A stretch of DNA of 64,000 nucleotides from UMGS1994 sp944386155 (GTDB lineage: Bacteria; Bacillota; Clostridia; TANB77; CAG-508), in the NCBI GenBank assembly GCA_963931085.1, contig OZ006973.1, positions 310,001-374,000 of the forward strand, read 5' to 3'. Positions 53,465 through 61,548 of this stretch are shown in pieces. The notes beneath the pieces were generated by a model. The model was not told the origin of the DNA and did not search any database. It saw only the letters and a program-made list of their open reading frames with translations. How positions within the stretch are numbered: the first letter of the stretch is position 1; every line of letters begins with the position of its first letter. The position numbers were made by a program, and so were the translations under genes.

Positions 53465-54751
53465 GTGAATACTAAGACATTTTCCAAAATATTAGTAATA
53501 GTTTTAATATTATTACAAATATTTATTGGTCAAGCATATGCAGCAAATGATAAAAAAGAAAATTCAGAAAAAGAGAAAACAACTAAGAGCCAGGAAAAAG
53601 AAGAAACAAAAGAAGAAAAATCAAATGATAAAACAGAAGAAAATGAAGAATCTATTTTTTCTATAGATAAGAATGATAATGAAATTAGTGTTAGGGCAAA
53701 AGTTATTGAAGCAGGGGATGTTTACGAAAAAGAAGTAAATGGGATAAAAGGAAAATATCAAGATTTAACAGTAAGACTATTAGATGGAAATAGAAAAGAA
53801 GAAAAAGTAGAAGTAACAAATGAAATTAGTTATGACATAGTAAATAAAAAAGATGAAAAGAAATTAAATGAAGGCGATATTGTATATGTAAGATATACAG
53901 AAAAAGAAGGAGAAATATCTAATGTCCAAGTAGGAGATTATGTAAGACAATATTATCTTTTAGGACTTTTAGCAATATTTTTAATTAGTATTATAGCTAT
54001 ATGTAGAAAAAAATCCATAAAACCAATTTTATGTTTAGCTATAATTTTTGCATTAATTTATTTAATATATGCTATATATGTTTCAAAGGGATATAATGCA
54101 ATATTAATTTCACTTATTGCTGCTATAGCAATAATGGCATTAATATTTATCATTAATATTGGTTTAAATAAAATGGCTTTATCTGGAATGATAGGAACAG
54201 GTAGTGGAATAGTAATTGCTACAGCACTTATGTTATTAGTATATTATTTTTCAAGATTAGAAGGAGATTTTATAATGTACTTTATGTCACTATTTAAGGT
54301 GGACGAAGGGATTAACATGATGAGCTTATATGTATCTGGAACTTTAATTGCAGCTCTTGGTGGATGTATAAGTATAGCATTAAAAATAACTAGTAAGCTT
54401 GGAGAAATAAAAATACAAAATCCAACTATGGGACTAAAAGATTTATTTAAAAATGGAATGGAAATAGGAAGAGATGAAATAGGAAATATATTATATACTT
54501 TAGGTTTTGTTTATTTAGGAACACTTGCGACATCAATAATTTATTCAATGAAGTCATCTACTAGATTTATAGATTTAGTTAATTCAGGAGTAGTTAGTCC
54601 AGTAATTATGAGTTTATTATCATGTTTTATTGGAATAATAGTAGTAATTCCAATAACTTCTTTAATGTTTGCTTTCTTCTATAAAGATAAAGCAATTTAC
54701 AAAGTAAAATCAGATAACATTGTTGAAGGAAAAAGAACATTAAAAATATAA
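53465..54751 (+). CDS. YibE/F-family membrane protein
   Basis: A 428-residue protein with a signal sequence (residues 5-27), a Lys/Glu-rich region, a short extracellular beta domain (65-160), and about seven to eight transmembrane helices. The membrane part (YYLLGLLAIFLISIIAI, then GTGSGIVIATALMLLVYYF and GMEIGRDEIGNILYTLGFVYLG) matches the YibE/F family, whose Lactococcus member was linked to a transport function. GTG 53465 follows AAGGAGG. The transported molecule is unknown. Confidence 0.8.
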   Translation: MNTKTFSKILVIVLILLQIFIGQAYAANDKKENSEKEKTTKSQEKEETKEEKSNDKTEENEESIFSIDKNDNEISVRAKVIEAGDVYEKEVNGIKGKYQDLTVRLLDGNRKEEKVEVTNEISYDIVNKKDEKKLNEGDIVYVRYTEKEGEISNVQVGDYVRQYYLLGLLAIFLISIIAICRKKSIKPILCLAIIFALIYLIYAIYVSKGYNAILISLIAAIAIMALIFIINIGLNKMALSGMIGTGSGIVIATALMLLVYYFSRLEGDFIMYFMSLFKVDEGINMMSLYVSGTLIAALGGCISIALKITSKLGEIKIQNPTMGLKDLFKNGMEIGRDEIGNILYTLGFVYLGTLATSIIYSMKSSTRFIDLVNSGVVSPVIMSLLSCFIGIIVVIPITSLMFAFFYKDKAIYKVKSDNIVEGKRTLKI

Positions 54752-54816
54752 AAATAGCAATATAAAAAATAGAAAAAAATAACATAAAAATATAACAAAA
54801 TAATAAATTAAAAATA

Positions 54817-54855
54817 AAAAATAGGATGATATTATATGTATCGTCCTATTTTTTT
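54817..54855. terminator. Terminator between the YibE/F and htrA genes
   Basis: A stem of about 13 bp (54818-54830 with 54840-54852) with one G-T pair, then T-run on the plus strand and a similar run on the minus strand. It serves convergent genes. Confidence 0.75.
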
Positions 54856-54892
54856 AATAGATATTATTGTTAATTTAAGTTATTAATATTTT

Positions 54893-56191
54893 TTATGGTG
54901 TTTCACCTAATGTTAATGTAAGTGTTTGATTTTTACCATTTCTATTAATTGTTATTGAAACAGTATCACCGATTTCACATTCATTTTTTGCTTTTGTAAG
55001 TTCTGTCATGCTTTTTACTTCAGTATCATTTAATTTTGTAATAATATCTCCAGTTTTTAATCCAGCAGCTTCAGCAGGCCCATCTTTTTCAACACTGTTT
55101 ACATATACACCTTGAGGTAAATCATAATATTTAGAATATTCTTCAGAAATATCACTACCAGAGATTCCTATATAAGGTCTTTTAACTTTATTATAAGTAA
55201 TTAATTGATCTATTATATCTAAAGTATCATTTATTGGAATAGCAAATCCCATTCCTTCAACAGCAGTTCCATATAATTTTAATGTGTTTATTCCAATTAC
55301 TTTACCATCAGCATTTACTAAAGCACCACCACTGTTACCAGCATTAATTGCAGCATCTGTTTGAATTAGATTGTATGTTGTACCTTCTTCATCAGTAATT
55401 TCTCTATTTAGTGCACTTACAATTCCAGCAGTAACAGAATTGTTCATATCTAATGGGTTACCAACAGCCATTACAAATTCTCCAACTGAAAGTTGTGATG
55501 AATCTCCAAGTTCTGCAGCTTGTAAATCTGTAGCATCAATTTTTAATACAGCTAAATCAGTAATATCATCAGTACCAACTATTTGAGCTTCATATGTTTT
55601 TTCATCATTATATAAATGTACTGTTATTTTATTTGCAGTAGATACTTGATAATATGAATTAGAAGAATCTTCGCTTACAACATGATTATTAGTTAAAATA
55701 TAACCATCATTTGTAATTATTACTCCTGATCCTGAAGCTACAGAAGTTGAAGTGTTAGTTCCTCTTCCGTAAAATGAAGGTGAACTTACAGTATATTCAA
55801 TTTCTATACTTACAACTGAAGGTAACACTTTATTTGCAACAGATATTGCAGTGTTAGAGTAGTCTGATAAATTTACAGTATTTGAAACTTTTCCTGTTTG
55901 ATAATTAATTACAGCACTTTTATTATCATCAGAAGTAGATTTATTAAATACTTTTTCATTTACAGCTGGAACATATAAACAAATTCCAAGAACTAAAGAA
56001 GCACCAACAATACCACTTACAAATGGAACAAAAACGCTTTTAATAAATCCGCTTTTTGGCTTTCCTGAATAATATGAATTTACAGATTTTTTCTTTTTAT
56101 CTGAAATGTTTACTTTTTGAAAGCCATTATCAGAACTTGAATTTACGAAAACATCATCTTTTACTTCATTGTTATTTGAATCATTATCCAT
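54893..56191 (-). CDS. HtrA/DegP-type serine protease
   Basis: A 432-residue membrane-anchored trypsin-like protease. A cytoplasmic N-terminus (about 45 residues) is followed by one helix (about 52-72). The triad is His in TNNHVVS, Asp in DDITDLAVLK and Ser in NAGNSGGALV. A single PDZ domain covers about residues 335-430. It degrades or refolds damaged exported proteins at the cell surface. The start follows AGGAGG. Which paralog (HtrA, HtrB or YyxA) is meant cannot be decided. Confidence 0.92.
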   Translation of the reverse strand: MDNDSNNNEVKDDVFVNSSSDNGFQKVNISDKKKKSVNSYYSGKPKSGFIKSVFVPFVSGIVGASLVLGICLYVPAVNEKVFNKSTSDDNKSAVINYQTGKVSNTVNLSDYSNTAISVANKVLPSVVSIEIEYTVSSPSFYGRGTNTSTSVASGSGVIITNDGYILTNNHVVSEDSSNSYYQVSTANKITVHLYNDEKTYEAQIVGTDDITDLAVLKIDATDLQAAELGDSSQLSVGEFVMAVGNPLDMNNSVTAGIVSALNREITDEEGTTYNLIQTDAAINAGNSGGALVNADGKVIGINTLKLYGTAVEGMGFAIPINDTLDIIDQLITYNKVKRPYIGISGSDISEEYSKYYDLPQGVYVNSVEKDGPAEAAGLKTGDIITKLNDTEVKSMTELTKAKNECEIGDTVSITINRNGKNQTLTLTLGETP

Positions 56192-56475
56192 TTTATTTAA
56201 ATTCCTCCTTATGAGATATTTTTGTATTTCTATACAATATTATAATCTATATTTTAAATAATATCATATACAAAGATAAAATTAAATTAAATTATTTTAA
56301 TTTAAAAAATAAATTATTTAAATTAAAAAACATATTTTAAATCGTAAATTAAACTTTTTAACTTTCATTTTACAAATTAATTATAATATTATAAAAATTA
56401 AAATAAAATTAAAAATTTAAAAAAATAATTATTTAAACTAAAATTTTATATTTTAAAATTAAAAAGTGATTTTTG
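56192..56475. other. AT-rich intergenic stretch, no gene
   Basis: Between htrA and the pilin-like gene the sequence is nearly pure A/T, rich in TTTAAA-type short repeats. I see no open frame or hairpin worth naming; the promoter of the next operon lies directly to the right. Confidence 0.5.
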
Positions 56476-56504
56476 TTGAAAAAATCTTAATGTATATATA
56501 TAAT
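56476..56504 (+). promoter_or_regulatory. Promoter of the pilin-like/rnhB operon
   Basis: TTGAAA (56476-56481), 17-bp spacer, TATAAT (56499-56504). Confidence 0.7.
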
Positions 56505-56566
56505 ACAATTATAGTGTTAGATAATAAATAAATGATTATAGAAAAGAAAAAATACGGAGGATTATG

Positions 56567-57046
56567 ATGTTGAAAAATGAAAAAGGTGTTACTATGGCAA
56601 TGCTTATAATTACTGTGCTTGTAATGGTTGTAGTAGCTGGCATAGCAATGACAACAGGAAGTAATTTAAGAAAGAAAACAGAACTTGCAGATAGAGTTTC
56701 TCAAATGCAATTAATACAAGCAAAAGCTGAAGAGATATATAATGAACATTTATACAAAGGATCAAAACTACTTGGAGAAGAAGTTACTTTAAATCAAGGT
56801 GAAGAAATAAGAAATGAAAAATGGTATAAACTAAGTGGTGAAGATATGAAAAAAATGGGGATTGATTTTAATCCAACTGAAGAATTTTATTATTGCGTAA
56901 AATATGATTTAACAGAAGAAAATAGTGAAGAAGGTGTAGATAAAGAAGAAATAGATCCAATAGATGTATATTATTCAGCAGGATATGAAAGTACAAATGG
57001 AAATATGTATTATACTTTAGGAAAATTAAAAGATTTGGAGTCATAA
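56567..57046 (+). CDS. Type IV pilin-like protein
   Basis: A 159-residue protein with a short basic leader ending in glycine (LKNEKG) followed by a hydrophobic helix (VTMAMLIITVLVMVVVAGIAM), the layout of a prepilin cleaved by a PilD/TapA-type peptidase. The usual glutamate at mature position 5 is missing, so it may be a minor pseudopilin or a simple membrane anchor. The rest is a soluble domain rich in Glu and Lys. ATGs at 56564 and 56567 are both possible; the second suits GGAGG better. It starts an operon with rnhB 1 nt downstream. Confidence 0.55.
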   Translation: MLKNEKGVTMAMLIITVLVMVVVAGIAMTTGSNLRKKTELADRVSQMQLIQAKAEEIYNEHLYKGSKLLGEEVTLNQGEEIRNEKWYKLSGEDMKKMGIDFNPTEEFYYCVKYDLTEENSEEGVDKEEIDPIDVYYSAGYESTNGNMYYTLGKLKDLES

Positions 57047-57047
57047 A

Positions 57048-57680
57048 ATGAAAGAAAAAGAAGAAGAAAGATTAAAATTATTAAAAGCAGATGAAGAAAA
57101 ATTACATGAAAAAAATATAGAATATATTGCAGGAATTGATGAAGCAGGTAGAGGTCCATTAGCTGGTCCTGTTGTTGTAGGTGTTGTAATAATGCCAAAA
57201 GATTCTATGATAGAAGGAGTAAATGATTCAAAAAAAGTTTCTGAAAAGAAAAGAGAAAAATTATATGATGAAATTACAAGTGAAGCTATAGCATGGGGAG
57301 TAGGAATAGTAGATCAAAATGAAATTGATGAAATAAATATATTAAATGCTACTAAAAAAGCAGTTACAATGGCTATATCTTCTCTTAAGGTAAAGCCAGA
57401 TTTAATATTAGTAGATGCTTTAACTAATATAGATACATGTGGAATACCTTATAAATCAATAATAAAAGGAGATGCTAAAGAATATAGTATTGCTGCAGCA
57501 TCAATAATTGCAAAAGTTACAAGGGATAGAATTATGAGACAGTGGGATGAAGTGTTTCCAGAGTATGGTTTCAAAGGACATAAAGGATATGGTACAAAAA
57601 AGCATATTGAAGCGATAAAAGAATATGGACCTTGCATGTTACATAGAAAAACTTTTATAAAAAATTTTATAGGAAAATAA
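57048..57680 (+). CDS. rnhB: Ribonuclease HII
   Basis: A 210-residue RNase HII that removes ribonucleotides and RNA primers from DNA. Active-site residues lie in IAGIDEAGRGPLAGP (Asp-Glu), ILVDAL and later in SIAAASIIAKVTRD. Length and motifs are typical. ATG follows GGAG inside the end of the upstream gene. Part of a four-gene operon. Confidence 0.96.
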   Translation: MKEKEEERLKLLKADEEKLHEKNIEYIAGIDEAGRGPLAGPVVVGVVIMPKDSMIEGVNDSKKVSEKKREKLYDEITSEAIAWGVGIVDQNEIDEINILNATKKAVTMAISSLKVKPDLILVDALTNIDTCGIPYKSIIKGDAKEYSIAAASIIAKVTRDRIMRQWDEVFPEYGFKGHKGYGTKKHIEAIKEYGPCMLHRKTFIKNFIGK

Positions 57681-57704
57681 AATTCTAAAGAAAGGATTTC
57701 TAAT

Positions 57705-59012
57705 ATGAATATTATTAGTTTACTAACGAAAAAAAGGAAAAAAGGTACTCTTACAAAAGAAGAAATAGAGTATTTTGTTAAAGAATATGGAAAGGGAAAT
57801 ATTGAAGACTATCAAGCAACCGGACTTGTTATGGCGATGTGTATAAATGGACTTACAAAAGAAGAGATAAAAGATTTAACAATTGCAATGGCAGAATCTG
57901 GTGACCAAATAGATATGTCAGAAGTTTCTGAGAACTTTGTTGAAAAAAATTCTATTGGTGGTGTAGGTGATAAAGTAAGTTTAATACTTCTTCCAATTTT
58001 AGCTTCTTTAGATATACCATCTGGTAAATTAACGTCTAAAGGTATTGGAATTGGAGGTAGTACAGGAGATAAATTATTATCTATTCCCGGATTTAGATCA
58101 GATATAACAATAGAAGAATATAAAGATAATTTAAAAGATGAAAAAATTAGTGTTACTACAAACTTATTAGATATAGCTCCAGCAGAAAAAAGATTATATG
58201 ATTTAAGAAGAAAAATTGATTGTATGGATAATTTAAATTTAGTGGCAGCTAGCTTAATGAGTAGAAAAATTGCTTCAGGAGCAAATAAATTATTGATAAA
58301 TATTGAATGCGGATATGGTTCATCAATTAAAAATTATAGAGATGGTAGAATTTTAGCTAGACTTTTAATGGATTCAGGAAAGCTTGCAGGAAAAGAAGTA
58401 AGATGTGTTATTTCTAAGATGTATGAACCACTTGGAAAAAGCATAGGAAATTCGTTAGAGGTTATAGAAGCTGTAGAGGCTTTAAAAGGAAACTTTGAAA
58501 AAGATGTAAAAGAAGTTGTTTATACTGTAGGAATCCAAATGATATTGATGGCTGGAAAAGCGAAAAATGAAAAAGATGCTAGAAAACTAATAGATGATTC
58601 TATAAAATCAGGAAAAGCTTTAGAAAAATTCAAACGATTAATAGAGCTACAAAATGGAGATTCATCTTTTATAGATGATTATTCAAAATTAGGAGAAGCT
58701 AAATATAAATACGAAGTTAAATCTCCTTGTTCTGGATATGTTCAAATGCTAGATGCTGAAAGAATTGGAAATATTGCTATATATCTTGGAGCAGGAAGAA
58801 AAACAACACAAGATGAAATGGATTATACATCAGGAATTGTTATAGAAAAGAAGATGGATGATTATATAAAAAAAGGAGAAACAATAGCATATATCTATAC
58901 AAATGATGAATCAAAAATAAATGGAGCTTCAAAAAATATATTAGATGCATATGCGTTAGGTAAGAAGATGTTTAGTAAAGGTAGTGCGATTTTAGCTGTG
59001 ATGACAAAATAA
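57705..59012 (+). CDS. Pyrimidine-nucleoside phosphorylase-like protein, divergent
   Basis: A 435-residue homolog of thymidine/pyrimidine-nucleoside phosphorylase, which splits nucleosides with phosphate. The fold signatures are present (QATGLVMAM, GGVGDK, LSIPGFR, LYDLRR, MYEPLGKSIGN, and a C-terminal VKSPCSGYVQMLDA domain). However, the phosphate-binding KHSTGG is KNSIGG here, the GHTGGT loop is replaced by GIGGST, and the VGSGAFM segment by CGYGSSI. It therefore may have a changed substrate or low activity. ATG follows AAAGGAT. It lies 24 nt after rnhB in the same operon. Confidence 0.8.
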   Translation: MNIISLLTKKRKKGTLTKEEIEYFVKEYGKGNIEDYQATGLVMAMCINGLTKEEIKDLTIAMAESGDQIDMSEVSENFVEKNSIGGVGDKVSLILLPILASLDIPSGKLTSKGIGIGGSTGDKLLSIPGFRSDITIEEYKDNLKDEKISVTTNLLDIAPAEKRLYDLRRKIDCMDNLNLVAASLMSRKIASGANKLLINIECGYGSSIKNYRDGRILARLLMDSGKLAGKEVRCVISKMYEPLGKSIGNSLEVIEAVEALKGNFEKDVKEVVYTVGIQMILMAGKAKNEKDARKLIDDSIKSGKALEKFKRLIELQNGDSSFIDDYSKLGEAKYKYEVKSPCSGYVQMLDAERIGNIAIYLGAGRKTTQDEMDYTSGIVIEKKMDDYIKKGETIAYIYTNDESKINGASKNILDAYALGKKMFSKGSAILAVMTK

Positions 59013-59037
59013 TTTTATATATTGGAGGAAAATAATA

Positions 59038-60819
59038 GTGAGATACGAAGAAGAAACAGAAGAGCAAAGAAAATATAAAGAGCTAGAGATGAATCTTACA
59101 AAAATATTAAATAAAGGTAAAGCTGAAGAAGAAGCTGAAAGATTAAAAAAAGAAGAAGAGGCAGAAAAAGAATTTGATAAAGATGAATTTATTTATCAAA
59201 TTCAAGGACAGATTAATGTTTTAGAAGAAAGAGAAAGAAAAGCACAAGAAAAATCTAATGTTGGAATACCAGAGGATATTCCAGATATTGATTTTCCAAA
59301 AGAACTTGAAAATATGACATTAGAAACTTTATATATAGCTCTTTTATATGGAACACCAAATGCAATTTCTAAATACTATTTTGAAAAAGATACATGCTTT
59401 TTTTCTAGTATGATTATTATGAATTTATATAAAAGCGTAATCTTTAAAGAAGGTGAAAAAAGTGCACCACCACATTTAAAAGAAGAATTTAATTTTTCTA
59501 AGGCTATTCCAGAGTTATATGATATAAAATATGCAATGGCAAATGCACCTTTAGATCAAAAGTATGATTTTGAATTAATATATAGAGAATTAAAGAAATT
59601 ATTTATTTTAAAGAAAAATTATATGAAAGCTCCAACAAGAAACATGCAAGAAAAAATCCTTGAAATCAAAAGTTATGATAGATACAAAGATATGACTGCA
59701 GAAGAAGTTGAAGCTGCTATAAAACAATTAAATGTAACAAATAGATTAAGTCAAGCTGTATTAAATAAAGATATTGCAAAATTCTGGCTTGATGATAAGA
59801 ATCAATTAAGGGAAGGTATACCAACACCGTTCCCTATTATGACTAAAGTTTTTAAGGGATTTAGAAAAGGCGAAATTATGGCATATGCTATGCCGTCTAA
59901 TGCTGGTAAAAGTAGATTTGCAGTAAATCTAGCAGCAAACATAGCTTTCTTACACAAGAAAAAAGTTTTAATAGTTTCAAACGAAATGACTGAAGATAAA
60001 ATGAGACTTTGTTTGCTTACTACCATTATTAATAATCCAGAAATGCAAAAATTTCATAAACAAGTAATGAGGAAAAATGAAGGAGAATTACTTGAATTTA
60101 AATTTAGAGCTGATAATCCAAAAGAAGTATTATTGGATGAACAAGGTTTTATTAAGAAATTAGACAAAGAATCACATACTGATTTTATAAAAAGACTTTC
60201 AGAGCAATCTTCTGAATTTAATCAAATTATGGAAGTTACAAATTGGGTTAATGAGCAAATAGATAATTCAGTATATTTTGTTCATTTAACAGAGTATACA
60301 AATAATGACCTTCATGAAGTTATATCTAACTACATGTATAAAGATGGTATTGAATATGTATTTTATGATACATTAAAAACAGATGTTAATAATATTGGAA
60401 ATTATGAAGAACTTAAGAAAACAGCTACTTTACTATCAGAACTTACTCAAAAGTTTAACATATTTATTGGAGCATCACTTCAGTTATTAGAAAATACTAC
60501 ATTACCTATAAACTTAACAATTAATGATTTATCTGTAAGTAAAAATGTAAAAGAAGTATTTGATACACTTTCTTTATTTAAGCAGATTCATAGAAGAAAT
60601 TATTCAGAGTATGAATATTCAGATTCTGATAGATTTATAGAATGTCATGATTTAGAAGATTCTGATGATCCAGATTTAAGATATTATGTTTGTGTAGTAG
60701 ATAAAAATAGAGCAGGTGCTAAACCTAAATTGTTATTTAAGCTTAACTTAGCATATAATGAGTGGATTGAGCTTGGATATGTTAGAATGAAAGAAAAATA
60801 TAAATCAGAAGAAGAATAA
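59038..60819 (+). CDS. DnaB-like P-loop ATPase with degenerate Walker A
   Basis: A 593-residue protein. Residues 1-75 are a charged coiled coil. Residues 245-590 resemble the RecA-fold of replicative helicase DnaB: a P-loop PSNAGKS (286-292) followed by VNLAANIAFLHKKKVLIVSNEM, a Walker-B-like YVFYDT, and the DnaB-type ending VVDKNRAGAKPKLLFKLN. The first glycine of the P-loop is replaced (AMPSNAGKS). The N-terminal DnaB helical domain is not evident. GTG follows GGAGG. It is the last gene of the pilin-rnhB-phosphorylase operon. It may be a helicase paralog or another mobile-element-derived ATPase; the role is unknown. Confidence 0.65.
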   Translation: MRYEEETEEQRKYKELEMNLTKILNKGKAEEEAERLKKEEEAEKEFDKDEFIYQIQGQINVLEERERKAQEKSNVGIPEDIPDIDFPKELENMTLETLYIALLYGTPNAISKYYFEKDTCFFSSMIIMNLYKSVIFKEGEKSAPPHLKEEFNFSKAIPELYDIKYAMANAPLDQKYDFELIYRELKKLFILKKNYMKAPTRNMQEKILEIKSYDRYKDMTAEEVEAAIKQLNVTNRLSQAVLNKDIAKFWLDDKNQLREGIPTPFPIMTKVFKGFRKGEIMAYAMPSNAGKSRFAVNLAANIAFLHKKKVLIVSNEMTEDKMRLCLLTTIINNPEMQKFHKQVMRKNEGELLEFKFRADNPKEVLLDEQGFIKKLDKESHTDFIKRLSEQSSEFNQIMEVTNWVNEQIDNSVYFVHLTEYTNNDLHEVISNYMYKDGIEYVFYDTLKTDVNNIGNYEELKKTATLLSELTQKFNIFIGASLQLLENTTLPINLTINDLSVSKNVKEVFDTLSLFKQIHRRNYSEYEYSDSDRFIECHDLEDSDDPDLRYYVCVVDKNRAGAKPKLLFKLNLAYNEWIELGYVRMKEKYKSEEE

Positions 60820-60832
60820 AAATATATAATAT

Positions 60833-60895
60833 AAGCATTATAAAAACTTACAGTAATATCTTTAATGATTACTGAAAAGTAATTTATAATGCTTT
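60833..60895 (+). terminator. Terminator after the DnaB-like gene
   Basis: Outer stem 60833-60842 with 60885-60894 (10 bp), inner stem 60851-60857 with 60868-60874, followed by a T-rich tail. Confidence 0.75.
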
Positions 60896-61062
60896 TATTT
60901 TTTGTGAATTTATTAATTTATGAATTTATTTTAAATTGCTTCAAATTAAAAATAAAAAATAAAAAATAAAAAATAGAAGTAAAATTTAAAAAATAGAAAG
61001 AAAACAAAGAAAGTTGAAACCAAAGATTAAAATAGATTGTATTAATAGTAAGGAGGTAAAAA

Positions 61063-61548
61063 ATGACTAGTCAAGATTATATTGTAAATACCATTAATAT
61101 GTATTCTGATATGGTATATAGAATTGCCCTTACAAGAGTAAAAACAAAAGATATAGCTGAAGATATATATCAAGATGTGTTTTTAAAATTTAGTTCAAAA
61201 CTTCCAAAATTTAAATCAGAAGAACATAAAAAAGCATGGCTTATAAGAGTAACAATAAATACATCAAATAATTATCTTAAAGCTCCATGGAACAAAAGAA
61301 ATATTGAATTAGATGAAAATATAAAATACGAAGAAGAGAAAATAGAAAATATGGATAATGTACTAGAAGAGGTAAAAAGATTACCAGAAGATTATCAAAC
61401 AGTTATATATCTATATTACTACGAAGGATATAAAGTGAATGAAATAGCTAAAATGATTTCAAAAAAAGAAGGAACTGTAAAAACATGGCTTTATAGAGCA
61501 AGAGAAATCCTAAAAGAAAAATTGAAAGGAGGATTCGAAGATGAATAA
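61063..61548 (+). CDS. ECF-type RNA polymerase sigma factor
   Basis: A 161-residue sigma-70 family protein with region 2 (MVYRIALTRVKTKDIAEDIYQDVFLKF) and region 4 (LPEDYQTVIYLYYYEGYKVNEIAKMI, then EGTVKTWLYRAREILK). The absence of regions 1 and 3 marks it as extracytoplasmic-function type. ATG follows AAGGAGG. Its stop overlaps the next gene by 8 nt; that gene encodes a membrane protein that probably restrains it. Confidence 0.9.
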   Translation: MTSQDYIVNTINMYSDMVYRIALTRVKTKDIAEDIYQDVFLKFSSKLPKFKSEEHKKAWLIRVTINTSNNYLKAPWNKRNIELDENIKYEEEKIENMDNVLEEVKRLPEDYQTVIYLYYYEGYKVNEIAKMISKKEGTVKTWLYRAREILKEKLKGGFEDE

